Both the position numbers and the translations under genes were made by a program. DNA of 64,000 nt, from the NCBI GenBank assembly GCA_965202905.1, contig OZ241868.1, positions 3,534,001-3,598,000 of the forward strand, given 5' to 3'. The stretch is from CAYFYS01 sp965202905 (lineage in GTDB: Bacteria > Pseudomonadota > Alphaproteobacteria > MPNO01). Under the pieces are notes generated by a model. It worked only from the letters and a program-made list of their open reading frames with translations, was not told the origin of the DNA and did not search any database. Positions within the stretch are counted from its first letter, which is position 1; the number at the start of each line of letters is the position of its first letter. Below are positions 26,173 through 33,495 of the stretch, one piece after another.

Positions 26173-26201
26173 TTGACCGGCAGGCCGCCGGTAAGTACAA
26201 T
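26173..26201 (+). promoter_or_regulatory. Promoter of precursor copy 26292
   Basis: TTGACC (26173-26178), 17 bases, TACAAT (26196-26201), inside the divergent gap between the membrane-protein gene and the precursor. Confidence 0.7.
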
Positions 26202-26291
26202 CTGCGTGTGCTGGATGTGGATCGCTCACAGACGGTTGACGGTGCGATACGGCACGACCGAGCCCAACTCTTGATCTCTGGGAGAGAAGAC

Positions 26292-26463
26292 ATGACCAAC
26301 CACCGAGACGCCCTTGTACCCCCCCCCCCCCCCGCAGGATGAGGCGCGGACACGTTGGACCCGGCCGATGATCCGCGAGCTGGGCCGCGTCCAGGTGACG
26401 GAAGGCGGCCCCGATATTGAAACTGTTGAGAATGACACATATTTCAACACCAACGCATCGTGA
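26292..26463 (+). pseudogene. Lasso-like precursor gene switched out of frame by a 15-C tract
   Basis: The leader M-T-N-H-R-D-A-L-V is followed by an uninterrupted run of 15 C; the frame then reads Ala-Gly-stop. A run of 14 would restore a 56-residue peptide with W-T-R-P-M-I-R-E-L-G-R-V-Q-V-T-E, ring GGPDIETVE (Glu at 9) and tail NDTYFNTNAS (Tyr-Phe at 13-14). Promoter and ribosome site are intact and the core has no damage, so this looks like an OFF phase variant rather than a decayed gene, unless the tract length is a sequencing error. Confidence 0.6.
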
Positions 26464-26942
26464 CGCACGGCCGCCGTCAGTCTGCGGAGCGCGCGGCGCC
26501 GGGCTGACGAAGGCATCCGGGCCGAGGGCGTCGGGACGCGGCGGCGGCGGTATGCCGGCATACCCGACAAAGCGAATCCGGTGCGGTTGCGGGGATTGCG
26601 CGGGCGCGCGGCGCGCGGTTGATTAGGGCGAATGCGCCGGTCGAGCGCGCTCCTTCGCGCGCCGACATCGACCCCGGCGTCGACCAGGGCGCTGGTCGTG
26701 GAGGCCTTGCCGCCGTTCCCGGTAGCGCGGCTACCGGGCGAGCGCGCCCATGCGCCGCTGGCGTCGCCGGCTGGAGGTCCGTATTCGCGCCGACGACCCG
26801 CTGCCGGAGGGTGGCCCGCACGGGCGCGCGGCGCGGCGGCGCGTTGCCGGCGCAAGCGCTGCATCTGCAAGCCCGGTCGCCGCTGGCGACGGCGCAGGTT
26901 GGACGGCCCCGACCTCGTCCGGCGCGGGAACCCGGCTGGCGG
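26464..26942. other. Noncoding spacer, second copy of the duplicated unit
   Basis: Homologous to 25369-25811: it starts with the conserved post-precursor element and ends before the second membrane-protein paralog. I see no gene in it. Confidence 0.55.
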
Positions 26943-27191
26943 TCATTGGTTCGTCCCCGTCGGCGCCGTGCGCGCGATCAACGCTCCGAGCGCCCGCATC
27001 GCTTCGTCGTGACGCTGGTCATCGGCGTCGCGCGCGCTGGCGTTCTGCTGCATCAGCCGCAAGCCCCAGGCGATCAGGAGGCATTGCGCGATCCCGATGG
27101 CGACGCCGCCGACGGCGGCCCATGCGGAGATTTCCCGCCAGCCCAGCGAGGCGGCGTGAAAGGCCAGCGTGGCGGTTTCGAACCCGGTCAT
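26943..27191 (-). CDS. Small membrane-anchored coiled-coil protein, paralog 2
   Basis: An 82-residue paralog of 25812, with the same start M-T-G-F-E-T-A-T-L-A-F and the same end A-R-T-A-P-T-G-T-N-Q. It lacks about 19 residues of the Gln/Ala helix, an in-frame contraction of repeated H-A-E-A-M-type segments. It is divergent from the intact precursor at 27365. Conservation of both ends with a variable middle suggests selection on the protein. Confidence 0.65.
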   Translation of the reverse strand: MTGFETATLAFHAASLGWREISAWAAVGGVAIGIAQCLLIAWGLRLMQQNASARDADDQRHDEAMRALGALIARTAPTGTNQ

Positions 27192-27245
27192 GGCGGACCC
27201 CCTCGTTCCGATGATGCTCGTTAGCGACGGGCGGCGCAATTCATG

Positions 27246-27274
27246 TTGACCGGCAGGCCGCCGGTAAGTACGAT
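27246..27274 (+). promoter_or_regulatory. Promoter of precursor gene 27365
   Basis: TTGACC (27246-27251), 17 bases, TACGAT (27269-27274). Confidence 0.7.
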
Positions 27275-27364
27275 CGGCGTGTGCTGGATGTGGATCGCTC
27301 GCAGGCGGTTGACGGCGAGATACGGCGCGACAGAGCCCGACTCTTGAACTCAGGGAGTGAAAAC

Positions 27365-27553
27365 ATGCCCGACCACCGAGACGCCCTTGTCCCCCCCCCC
27401 CCGCAGGATGAGGCGCGGAAACGCTGGACCAGGCCGATCGTCCGCGAATGGGACGGCATGACAGAGACGACGAGCGATGTCTTCACGTCCAGTAAAGACA
27501 CTACCGCGGAAGATGAGGGTACATACAGCTATATGAATACCAACGCGTCATGA
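27365..27553 (+). CDS. Lasso-like RiPP precursor peptide, E-D-E subclass, in frame through a 12-C tract
   Basis: A 62-residue peptide. Leader M-P-D-H-R-D-A-L-V-P-P-P-P-Q-D-E-A-R-K-R, then W-T-R-P-I-V-R-E-W-D-G-M-T-E. The leader C run is 12 bases long and pure, just in frame. The C-terminal part aligns with three other copies as [S/N]-K-x4-E-D-E; here SKDTTAEDE, preceded by T-S, then tail GTYSYMNTNAS. Glu would again be at 9. The start of this core is less certain than in the first subclass. It is divergent from membrane paralog 2. Confidence 0.6.
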   Translation: MPDHRDALVPPPPQDEARKRWTRPIVREWDGMTETTSDVFTSSKDTTAEDEGTYSYMNTNAS

Positions 27554-27743
27554 TGTAAGGCGCAATTCGCGATCCGCAGGCATGGGGCCAGCCACGGGGG
27601 CAGCCACGGCGGCCGGGCGGGTTCCTGGGGGGCGGGCCGCCGGGTTCGATGAGACGGAACCGCCCGAGAGCTGTCGGGATATGTCGTGGCGCCGCCGCGC
27701 CCGCCGGCCGTCCCCCCGCCGGGGCCGTCCCGGCAACGACGCC

Positions 27744-28297
27744 ATGACCTCCGCGCGTTTCGCCGTGGCGGTTGCGGCCCTTTTTCTGGTCCGCCCGGCG
27801 GCGGCCGGGACTCCCTTTTCTGGCCGGCCCGGCGGCGGCCGGGACTCCCTTTTCTGGCCGGCCCGGCGGCGGCCGGGACTGTGGTCGATCTTGAACCCGT
27901 GCTCGTCGTCGACGCCTCACGCAGCATCGACGGCTATATGTACAGCCTGCAAGGCGAGGGTTACGCCCAGGCGCCGACCCGTCCCGAGGCGATCCGCGCG
28001 ATTGCTTCGGGCTTGCGGGCTTGGCGCGGCGGGTAGCGGCCGCCTGTGTCGAGCGGTCGGGTCGGGCCGAACAGGCCGACTGGCCATCCTGGTCGACTGA
28101 ACGGCGATCGACGGCCCGGCCTCCGCAGCGTCATTCGCCAAAACCCCGCGCCAAAACCCTGATGGGCCTGCCGCGACGCTCTTCCGACGGCGCCGGACCC
28201 GGCGTGGCCATCGACTTCGCCGCCGGGCAGTTCGGCGGCAACGGGTTCGGCGGCGCCCGCCGGGCGATCGACGCCTCCGGCGCCGTCCGCCTCATAC
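27744..28297 (+). pseudogene. DUF1194 (vWA-like secreted protein) gene broken by a 34-bp minisatellite
   Basis: A signal peptide (M-T-S-A-R-F-A-V-A-V-A-A-L-F-L-V) is followed by a 34-bp unit repeated in tandem, which shifts the frame; then come V-V-D-L-E-P-V-L-V-V-D-A-S-R-S-I-D-G, W-S-like S-G-R-A-E-Q-A-D-W-P, and A-I-D-F-A-A-G-Q-F-G-G-N-G-F-G-G-A-R-R. These are the ordered blocks of DUF1194 proteins in different frames. A shorter relic of the same gene lies at 39042, also following a precursor gene, so the fragment was copied with the peptide unit. Confidence 0.6.
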
Positions 28298-28506
28298 CGG
28301 TCATCCCAACGGCCCGGTCCTCCCACCCGGTCCTCCCACCCGGTCCTCCCACCCGGTCCTCCCACCCGGTCCTCCCAGTGGCGTAACGTGGCGGCGTAAC
28401 GTGGCGACGGGACGCCCAACGCCTCCGCCGCCTGCTCCTGTATCAACTCCCGGGCCTGCCGCCTCGAATGAAGCTCCTCGACCTTCATCGCTCGTCGTCC
28501 TTGCAA
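28255..28506 (-). pseudogene. Possible transposase N-terminus fragment (ISNCY-like helix-turn-helix)
   Basis: The minus strand encodes R-E-L-I-Q-E-Q-A-A-E-A-L-G-V, then L-R-H-W-E-D-R, a minisatellite, and W-D-D-R-Y-E-A-D-G-A. The order resembles the N-terminal HTH of ISNCY-type transposases (x-E-A-A-x-L-L-G-x ... R-R-W-x-D-R-Y-E-x-x-G). No catalytic domain is present. Assignment is tentative. Confidence 0.35.
28313..28377. repeat. 13-bp minisatellite, five units
   Basis: CCCGGTCCTCCCA repeated five times. It lies inside the transposase-like remnant on the minus strand and, at 13 bp, changes the frame with each unit. Confidence 0.85.
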
Positions 28507-28643
28507 GACCTCTGTTGTGCAAGACCTCCGCCGGCTTCATGGCGCCGCTTCTGCGAGGCGACGGCGAACCGGACGGATCGCCCGGACGGATCGCATGACG
28601 CCGGCGCCGGACATGACGCTCGTCAGCAACTCAGCAACACGGG

Positions 28644-29201
28644 TTAGCGACGCGCGCGGCCGCGCGCGTTGACAAGCGCGATCCGCCAACGCATCCTGAC
28701 CGCAAGGCGACGGCAGGCCTTGGGAGCGGGCCCAATCGATCGCCGGATAACTCGGGGCAGGATCGCCCGGCGCGGCTGGGCGCGGTGGGGGACAGGAATT
28801 GGCGCTGCGCGTTGACGTGGCCGCCCGCGGCGGCGTCCGGACCGCGGCGATGCGATGAGCGGTATTTCGGAAGGCGCGGTTCGTTGCGCCGTACCGGTGT
28901 GCGCCGTACTGGTGTGCGCGGTCCTTGTCGGCGCCGCCTCGCCGGCGATGCCGGCTTCGGAGACGATCGGTCCGACCAGGGTCTCCGGGCTGGGCGCCGG
29001 TGCGCCCGGATCGGCCCGGGCGGCGGCGATCCCGGCGTCGCGCGCGCTGGCGTTCTGCTGCATCAGCCGCAAGCCCCAGGCGATCAGGAGGCATTGGACG
29101 ATCCCGATGGCGACGCCGCCGACGGTGGCCCATGCGGAGACTTCCTGCCAGCCCAGCGAGGCGGCGTGAAAGGCCAGCGTGGCGGTTTCGAACCCGGTCA
29201 T
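28644..29201 (-). pseudogene. Small membrane-anchored protein, paralog 3, with aberrant C-terminus
   Basis: The first 55 residues match the other two paralogs (M-T-G-F-E-T-A-T-L-A-F ... L-R-L-M-Q-Q-N-A-S-A-R-D-A), then the frame runs on for 130 residues of Arg/Pro/Ala-rich sequence that looks untranslated in origin. The conserved T-G-T-N-Q end is missing. It is divergent from the truncated precursor at 29292, so the pair decayed together. Confidence 0.55.
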
Positions 29202-29256
29202 GGCGGACCCCCTCGTTCCGATGATGCTCGTTGGTGACGAACGGCGCAATTCGATG

Positions 29257-29285
29257 TTGACCAGCGGGCCGCCGGTCAGTATGAT
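29257..29285 (+). promoter_or_regulatory. Promoter of the truncated precursor at 29292
   Basis: TTGACC (29257-29262), 17 bases, TATGAT (29280-29285). Confidence 0.65.
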
Positions 29286-29291
29286 CGGCGC

Positions 29292-29408
29292 ATGTCGAAT
29301 GCGGATCGCTCACAGGCGGTTGACGGCATGACAGAGACGGAAGGCGGCTCCAATCCCGATCCGGCCGAGACCGCTAGCTACTACAGCAACAACAGCGACG
29401 CATCGTAG
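29292..29408 (+). pseudogene. Lasso-like precursor with leader deleted; core ring GGSNPDPAE retained
   Basis: A deletion joins the 5' untranslated region (frame M-S-N-A-D-R-S-Q-A-V-D-G) to M-T-E-T-E and the core, removing the proline tract and the W-T-R-P block. The core is complete: after T-E the ring GGSNPDPAE has Glu at position 9 and the tail TASYYSNNSDAS has Tyr-Tyr at 13-14. Without the recognition block it should not be processed. Confidence 0.6.
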
Positions 29409-29499
29409 ACCCGCCTCTCAAGACATTCGCAGCAGCGCCAAAGTGAATTGGCGGAGGACGCGCCCAAGATCGACGATTTGCTCTAATGGTGGGAGCCTG

Positions 29500-29530
29500 G
29501 GGAGGGGCTTCATCGCCCCTCCCACTTTTT
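29500..29530 (+). terminator. Intrinsic terminator
   Basis: GGGAGGGGC, loop TTCATC, GCCCCTCCC, then AC and TTTTT. A 9-bp perfect GC stem followed by five T. It lies about 90 bases after the truncated precursor. The remainder of 29409-29935 holds no recognisable gene. Confidence 0.7.
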
Positions 29531-29835
29531 GGATCAACCGCGTGGCGAGATGGGCGCGAAGCTGAAGGGCGTCGGGGCACGGCAGCGGTGTGCGCCCTTC
29601 GCCGCCGTCTGCCTGCCGCAAGCCCCGTCTGCCTGCCGCAAGCCAGCCCCGGGGGGGGCCCCGCGCAGTGGATGCGTCTCCGGCCCGGAGGCGGGGCTGC
29701 CGCTTCATTCCGGGCCGCTTGGCGTTCGGGCGCGGCGCCGACGGAGGCAGGCTGCAATGCCACGCCTGGCCGATTGCGGACGGGCGCCGCCCGGGTCGGC
29801 GGGGGAGAGATCGAGACCTGCGCGCCGCCGCCCCC

Positions 29836-29864
29836 GCTTGACGCGGCCGGAGGTCGCGCATAGG
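29836..29864 (+). promoter_or_regulatory. Orphan promoter of the M-N-D-G class
   Basis: TTGACG (29836-29841), 17 bases, TAGGGT (29859-29864), followed by the TCTGGAGTGCCGGGC segment also seen before the copies at 36876 and 37270, but no precursor gene follows; the MetE-like 3' half begins about 80 bases on. It is a relic of another precursor unit. Confidence 0.5.
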
Positions 29865-29944
29865 GTAGACTGCGCATAGGGTCTTCCGGTCTGGAGTGCC
29901 GGGCACCCGCGCGATCGTGGCCGGACCCGCCGAAGTTGGGAAGT

Positions 29945-30497
29945 CGTCCGGATCGACGAGGCGAACCTCCCCGGCGCGCCGGAGGAATGGGAGTGGGCCG
30001 CCCGGGCGATGAATATCGTGCTCGACGCGGCGCCGACCACGCCGGCGGACCCTCTCCGCTTCAGCGGCCGTGGCGGCCGGGCGTCCCGGAAGGGCGCCGA
30101 CCGGGAGCCGCCGATCGCGCCGCCTGCGGGAACGCGCACCGGGTCTGCGGGAACGCGCACCGGCCCGACCGCGAGATCGAGGTCTTCCGCGAGCTGCGCC
30201 CGGAAATCGGCCCCGGAAATCGGCCCCGGAAATCGGCATGGGGGGGGGCTCGGGGTAATCGATGTCGAGGCGACCGGGATCGAGGGCGCGGAGACCGGCG
30301 CGCGACGGATCGAGCGGGCCGCCGACGCGAGCGGAACGGAACGCATCCGCCCTGTCCATCCCGATCGCGGGGTCCATCCCGATTGCGGGGTCCATCCCGA
30401 TCGCGGGCCGTGGAGCCTGTCGCGCCACATGGCCGACGGAAAGAGTGCCGCGATCGTCGCCGGCCGCGGCCTCTATGAAGGCCGATACGAAGGCTGA
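29945..30497 (+). pseudogene. 3' half of the MetE-like gene
   Basis: Different frames spell V-R-I-D-E-A-N-L-P-G-A-P-E-E-W-E-W-A-A-R, A-M-N-I-V-L-D-A-A-P, E-V-F-R-E-L-R-P-E-I-G, G-V-I-D-V-E-A-T, A-R-R-I-E-R-A-A, V-H-P-D-C-G and G-K-S-A-A-I-V-A-G-R-G-L-Y-E-G. This is exactly the part missing after L-D-A-D at 24898. Internal minisatellites (30118, 30205 and an 18-bp unit three times at 30354-30408) have repeated V-H-P-D-x-G and broken the frame. Confidence 0.65.
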
Positions 30498-30521
30498 ACG
30501 GGAACGAAAGGCGAAAATCAG

Positions 30522-31643
30522 ATGGCGAGCGCAAGCGGAATACGGCAGCTGGCCCATGTCGAATGCCCCGGCGGCGGGCAGATCCGGGTCGAGGGGACGA
30601 CCGCCTATGTCGGGCATATGGCCGCACCCCACGGCACTTCGATCTACGATGTCGCCGATCCGGCGAACCCCCGGAAACTCGCCGGGATCGAGATCCCGCA
30701 AGGCTTCCATTCCCACAAGGTCAGGGCCGGCGGCGGGCTCATGGTGGTCAACCACGAGCGGATGGCCGGCCCGGCGCCCGAGGATTTCCACGGCGGGCTC
30801 GGCGTCTACGACGTCGAGGACCCGTCGAACCCGCGTCACATCGCCAACTGGGAGACCTGGGGAAAGGGCGTCCACCGCTTCGATTTCGACGGCCGCTACG
30901 CCTACATCTCGCCGACCGTGGAAGGCTATATCGGCAATATCATGATGATCCTCGATCTCGCCGATCCGGCGCGGCCCGAGGAAATCGGCCGCTGGTGGAT
31001 CCCCGGCCAATGGGAGGCGGGCGGCGAAGCCAATCCCTGGGCCGGCGGGCCGGCGCCGCGCTGCCATCACCCGCTGCGCATGGGCGACAGGCTCTATACC
31101 AGCTACTGGCACCACGGCGTGTTCATCCTGGGCATCGAGGACATGACCGCGCCCGCGATGATTTCGGCATACCCGATCAGCCCGACCTATCCGCACCCGC
31201 AGCACACCGCGCTGCCGATCCCGTTCCCGGTGCGCGGCAAGGCGCTCATGGTGGTCGCCGACGAGGATGTCGCCAAGCTCCGGCCGAGCCCGCCGGCGAT
31301 CATGTGGGTCTTCGATATCACCGACGAGGCCCGTCCGATCCCGATCTCGACCTTCCAGGTCGAGGGGCTCGACCCCGACGGCGCCCCCCAGGACCCCTAC
31401 ACCGGCTGCCATCAGCCCAGCGAGGTCGTGACCGGGACGGAGATCCCCTTCGCATGGTTCTCCCAAGGGCTGCGGATCGTCGACATCGCCGATCCGCACG
31501 CCCCGAAGGAGACCGCGCATTTCCTGCCCGATCCGCCGCGCGGCGCCGACCGGGTGTGCGCCAACGACGTGACCGTGGACGAGCGCGGCCTGATCTACCT
31601 GATCGACCGGGTCAACGGCTTCCATATCCTCGAAGCGCAGTGA
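30522..31643 (+). CDS. LVIVD-repeat beta-propeller-like protein
   Basis: A 373-residue protein with repeated blades of the form I-Y-D-V-A-D-P-A-N-P, V-Y-D-V-E-D-P-S-N-P-R-H-I-A, I-L-D-L-A-D-P-A-R-P-E-E-I-G, V-F-D-I-T-D-E-A-R-P-I-P-I and I-V-D-I-A-D-P-H-A-P-K-E-T. This is the LVIVD pattern of surface or periplasmic beta-propellers. There is no signal peptide. Function unknown. It begins 25 bases after the MetE-like remnant and precedes the efflux genes on the same strand. Confidence 0.85.
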   Translation: MASASGIRQLAHVECPGGGQIRVEGTTAYVGHMAAPHGTSIYDVADPANPRKLAGIEIPQGFHSHKVRAGGGLMVVNHERMAGPAPEDFHGGLGVYDVEDPSNPRHIANWETWGKGVHRFDFDGRYAYISPTVEGYIGNIMMILDLADPARPEEIGRWWIPGQWEAGGEANPWAGGPAPRCHHPLRMGDRLYTSYWHHGVFILGIEDMTAPAMISAYPISPTYPHPQHTALPIPFPVRGKALMVVADEDVAKLRPSPPAIMWVFDITDEARPIPISTFQVEGLDPDGAPQDPYTGCHQPSEVVTGTEIPFAWFSQGLRIVDIADPHAPKETAHFLPDPPRGADRVCANDVTVDERGLIYLIDRVNGFHILEAQ

Positions 31644-31679
31644 GTCCGGGAAGTGAGTCCGGGAAGTGGGTCCGGGAAA
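31641..31679. repeat. 13-bp tandem duplication after the LVIVD stop
   Basis: GTGAGTCCGGGAA, with one variant, three units across the stop codon region. Between here and 31805 I see no gene. Confidence 0.6.
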
Positions 31680-31804
31680 CGCTGTGGGTCCGGCGGCCCC
31701 GAATTACGCAAATCGCTGTGCGGGCCGGCGTCTCGACCCTATATAAGATCCGACAGGCGATCGAACCCCCATTGAACCCCCATCGAGACGAGCGCCGGAC
31801 AGGG

Positions 31805-33460
31805 ATGAGAGTGTCGCGTCCAAGTCGCGGATCCGGAGGCGAACGCCGGTTGGCCCGGGCCGCGCCGGCTGCGCTCGGAATTGCTGCGCTCGGAATTGCT
31901 GCGCTCGGAATTGCTGCGCTCGGAATCGTGGTCTCCGCCGCGGCGGCCCAGGACACCGCGCTCTCCGAGCGGTCCAGGGGGCTGGACGCCAACGCCAACG
32001 GCGTCATCGACCGGGACGAGGCGCGCGGCCCGCTGGCCGCCAATTTCGATTCGATGGACTGCGACAAATCCGGCGCATTGGACGGGGCGGAGATCCGCTG
32101 GTTCTTCCGCGACGGCGGCTGTCCCGAGCCGGCGGCGGCGGCCGGGCAGAGGACGGCCGGGCAGACGGCGGCGCCGGCCGGGCAATTGCCGCCGCTGTCG
32201 CCCCGCGCCAAGGCCGCCGACGCCAACGGTGACGGCGTGATCGACCGCGGCGAGGCCGGCGGGCCGCTGGCCGCCAATTTCGCCAGGATCGACACGGACA
32301 AATCCGGCGCGCTCGACGGGGCGGAGATCCGCGCCTTCTTCCAGGGCGGTGGGACGACCGGCGGCGGCGGGACGACCGGCGGCCGGCCGCCCGCGACGGT
32401 GCGCCTGGGCGAGGTCATCGCCGAGCGGCGGGGCCAGACCGTCCCGGTGATCGGCCGGCTGGTCGCGCGCCAGAGCGGAATCATCGCCTCGGAGATCCGC
32501 GGCGCGGTGATGGAGATGCGGGTCGATGTCGGCGACCGGGTGGAGCGCGGGGCGGTGATCGCGGTGATCGCGGCCGACCGGCTGCGCTCGGAGCGCGACC
32601 GCTACGCCGCCGTCGTCGGGCGCATCGAGGGCATGGTGACCACCGCCGAGGCCGAATACCGCAAGAAACAGCGCGAGTTGCAGCGGCTGGACCGGCTGCG
32701 CAAATCCGCCGCGTTCTCGCGCGCCCGCTACGAGGACATCGAGCGCGACGTCCAGTCGCGCCGCGGCGCGCTGGCCGAGCGCAAGGCGCAGCTCAAGGAG
32801 GCCCAGGCCCGGCTCCGCCAGGCCCGGATCGACCTCGACGACACCCGGATCGAGGCGCCGTTCCCGGGCGTGGTCACCGAAAAGCATATCGATGTCGGCG
32901 CCTATCTCGCCGTCGGCGCGCGCGTGGTCAGCCTGTTGAACGACGCCGATATCGAGGCCGAGGCCGAAGTCCCCGCCGACAGAATGCGCGGGCTCGAGGC
33001 CGGCGCCGAGGTGCGGCTCAGACTCGACGACGGCGCCCTGCATCCGGCGACGGTGCGGGCGATCGTGCCCAACGAGAACATCCGGACCCGGACCCGCCCG
33101 GTCCGCTTCACCCCCCGGTTCAACGGCGCCGTCGGCGCGCTGGCGGCGAACCAGTCGGTGACCGTCCTGATCCCCGTCGGCGGCGGCCGGACGGTGGCGA
33201 CCGTCCACAAGGACGCCGTGGTGCGGCGCGGCGCGGACGCCTTCGTCTATGTCGTCGACGGCGGCGGCGGCGACATAGACGGCGGCGGCGCCGGCGGCGC
33301 CAATGCGCGCCGCGTCGAGGTCGTGCTGGGCGATGCGATCGGCCCGCGCTTCGTCGTGCTCGACGGCGTCGCGCCCGGCCAGAAGGTCGTCGTCCGCGGC
33401 AACGAGGCGCTGGGCCCGGGCGGCCCGGTCCGCATCGCCGGCCCGTCCGGCGGCGCGTGA
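31805..33460 (+). CDS. EF-hand domain fused to RND/HlyD-type periplasmic adaptor
   Basis: A 551-residue protein. A signal peptide (with L-G-I-A-A repeated four times) is followed by two EF-hand pairs: D-A-N-A-N-G-V-I-D-R-D-E and D-C-D-K-S-G-A-L-D-G-A-E, then D-A-N-G-D-G-V-I-D-R-G-E and D-T-D-K-S-G-A-L-D-G-A-E (roughly residues 60-175). From about 200 begins a membrane-fusion adaptor: lipoyl half (V-I-G-R-L-V-A-R-Q), a coiled coil near 270-340, second lipoyl half (I-E-A-P-F-P-G-V-V-T-E-K) and beta-barrel. It should join the RND pump encoded 35 bases downstream to an outer-membrane channel. Calcium-binding repeats on such an adaptor are unusual. Confidence 0.85.
   Translation: MRVSRPSRGSGGERRLARAAPAALGIAALGIAALGIAALGIVVSAAAAQDTALSERSRGLDANANGVIDRDEARGPLAANFDSMDCDKSGALDGAEIRWFFRDGGCPEPAAAAGQRTAGQTAAPAGQLPPLSPRAKAADANGDGVIDRGEAGGPLAANFARIDTDKSGALDGAEIRAFFQGGGTTGGGGTTGGRPPATVRLGEVIAERRGQTVPVIGRLVARQSGIIASEIRGAVMEMRVDVGDRVERGAVIAVIAADRLRSERDRYAAVVGRIEGMVTTAEAEYRKKQRELQRLDRLRKSAAFSRARYEDIERDVQSRRGALAERKAQLKEAQARLRQARIDLDDTRIEAPFPGVVTEKHIDVGAYLAVGARVVSLLNDADIEAEAEVPADRMRGLEAGAEVRLRLDDGALHPATVRAIVPNENIRTRTRPVRFTPRFNGAVGALAANQSVTVLIPVGGGRTVATVHKDAVVRRGADAFVYVVDGGGGDIDGGGAGGANARRVEVVLGDAIGPRFVVLDGVAPGQKVVVRGNEALGPGGPVRIAGPSGGA
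31868..31927. repeat. 15-bp in-frame minisatellite in the adaptor signal peptide
   Basis: GCTGCGCTCGGAATT repeated four times with one final variant, lengthening the hydrophobic core of the signal peptide by A-A-L-G-I units. Confidence 0.85.
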
Positions 33461-33495
33461 GCCCGGCGATGCGTGAGCCCGGCGGCGCGTAAGCC

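Noticed and set aside
29409..29940. Minus-strand frame ending in L-A-T-R-L-I-Q-K-V-G-G-A-M-K as a gene
   Set aside because: It is part of a very long GC-driven frame opposite the LVIVD gene and has no recognisable domain.
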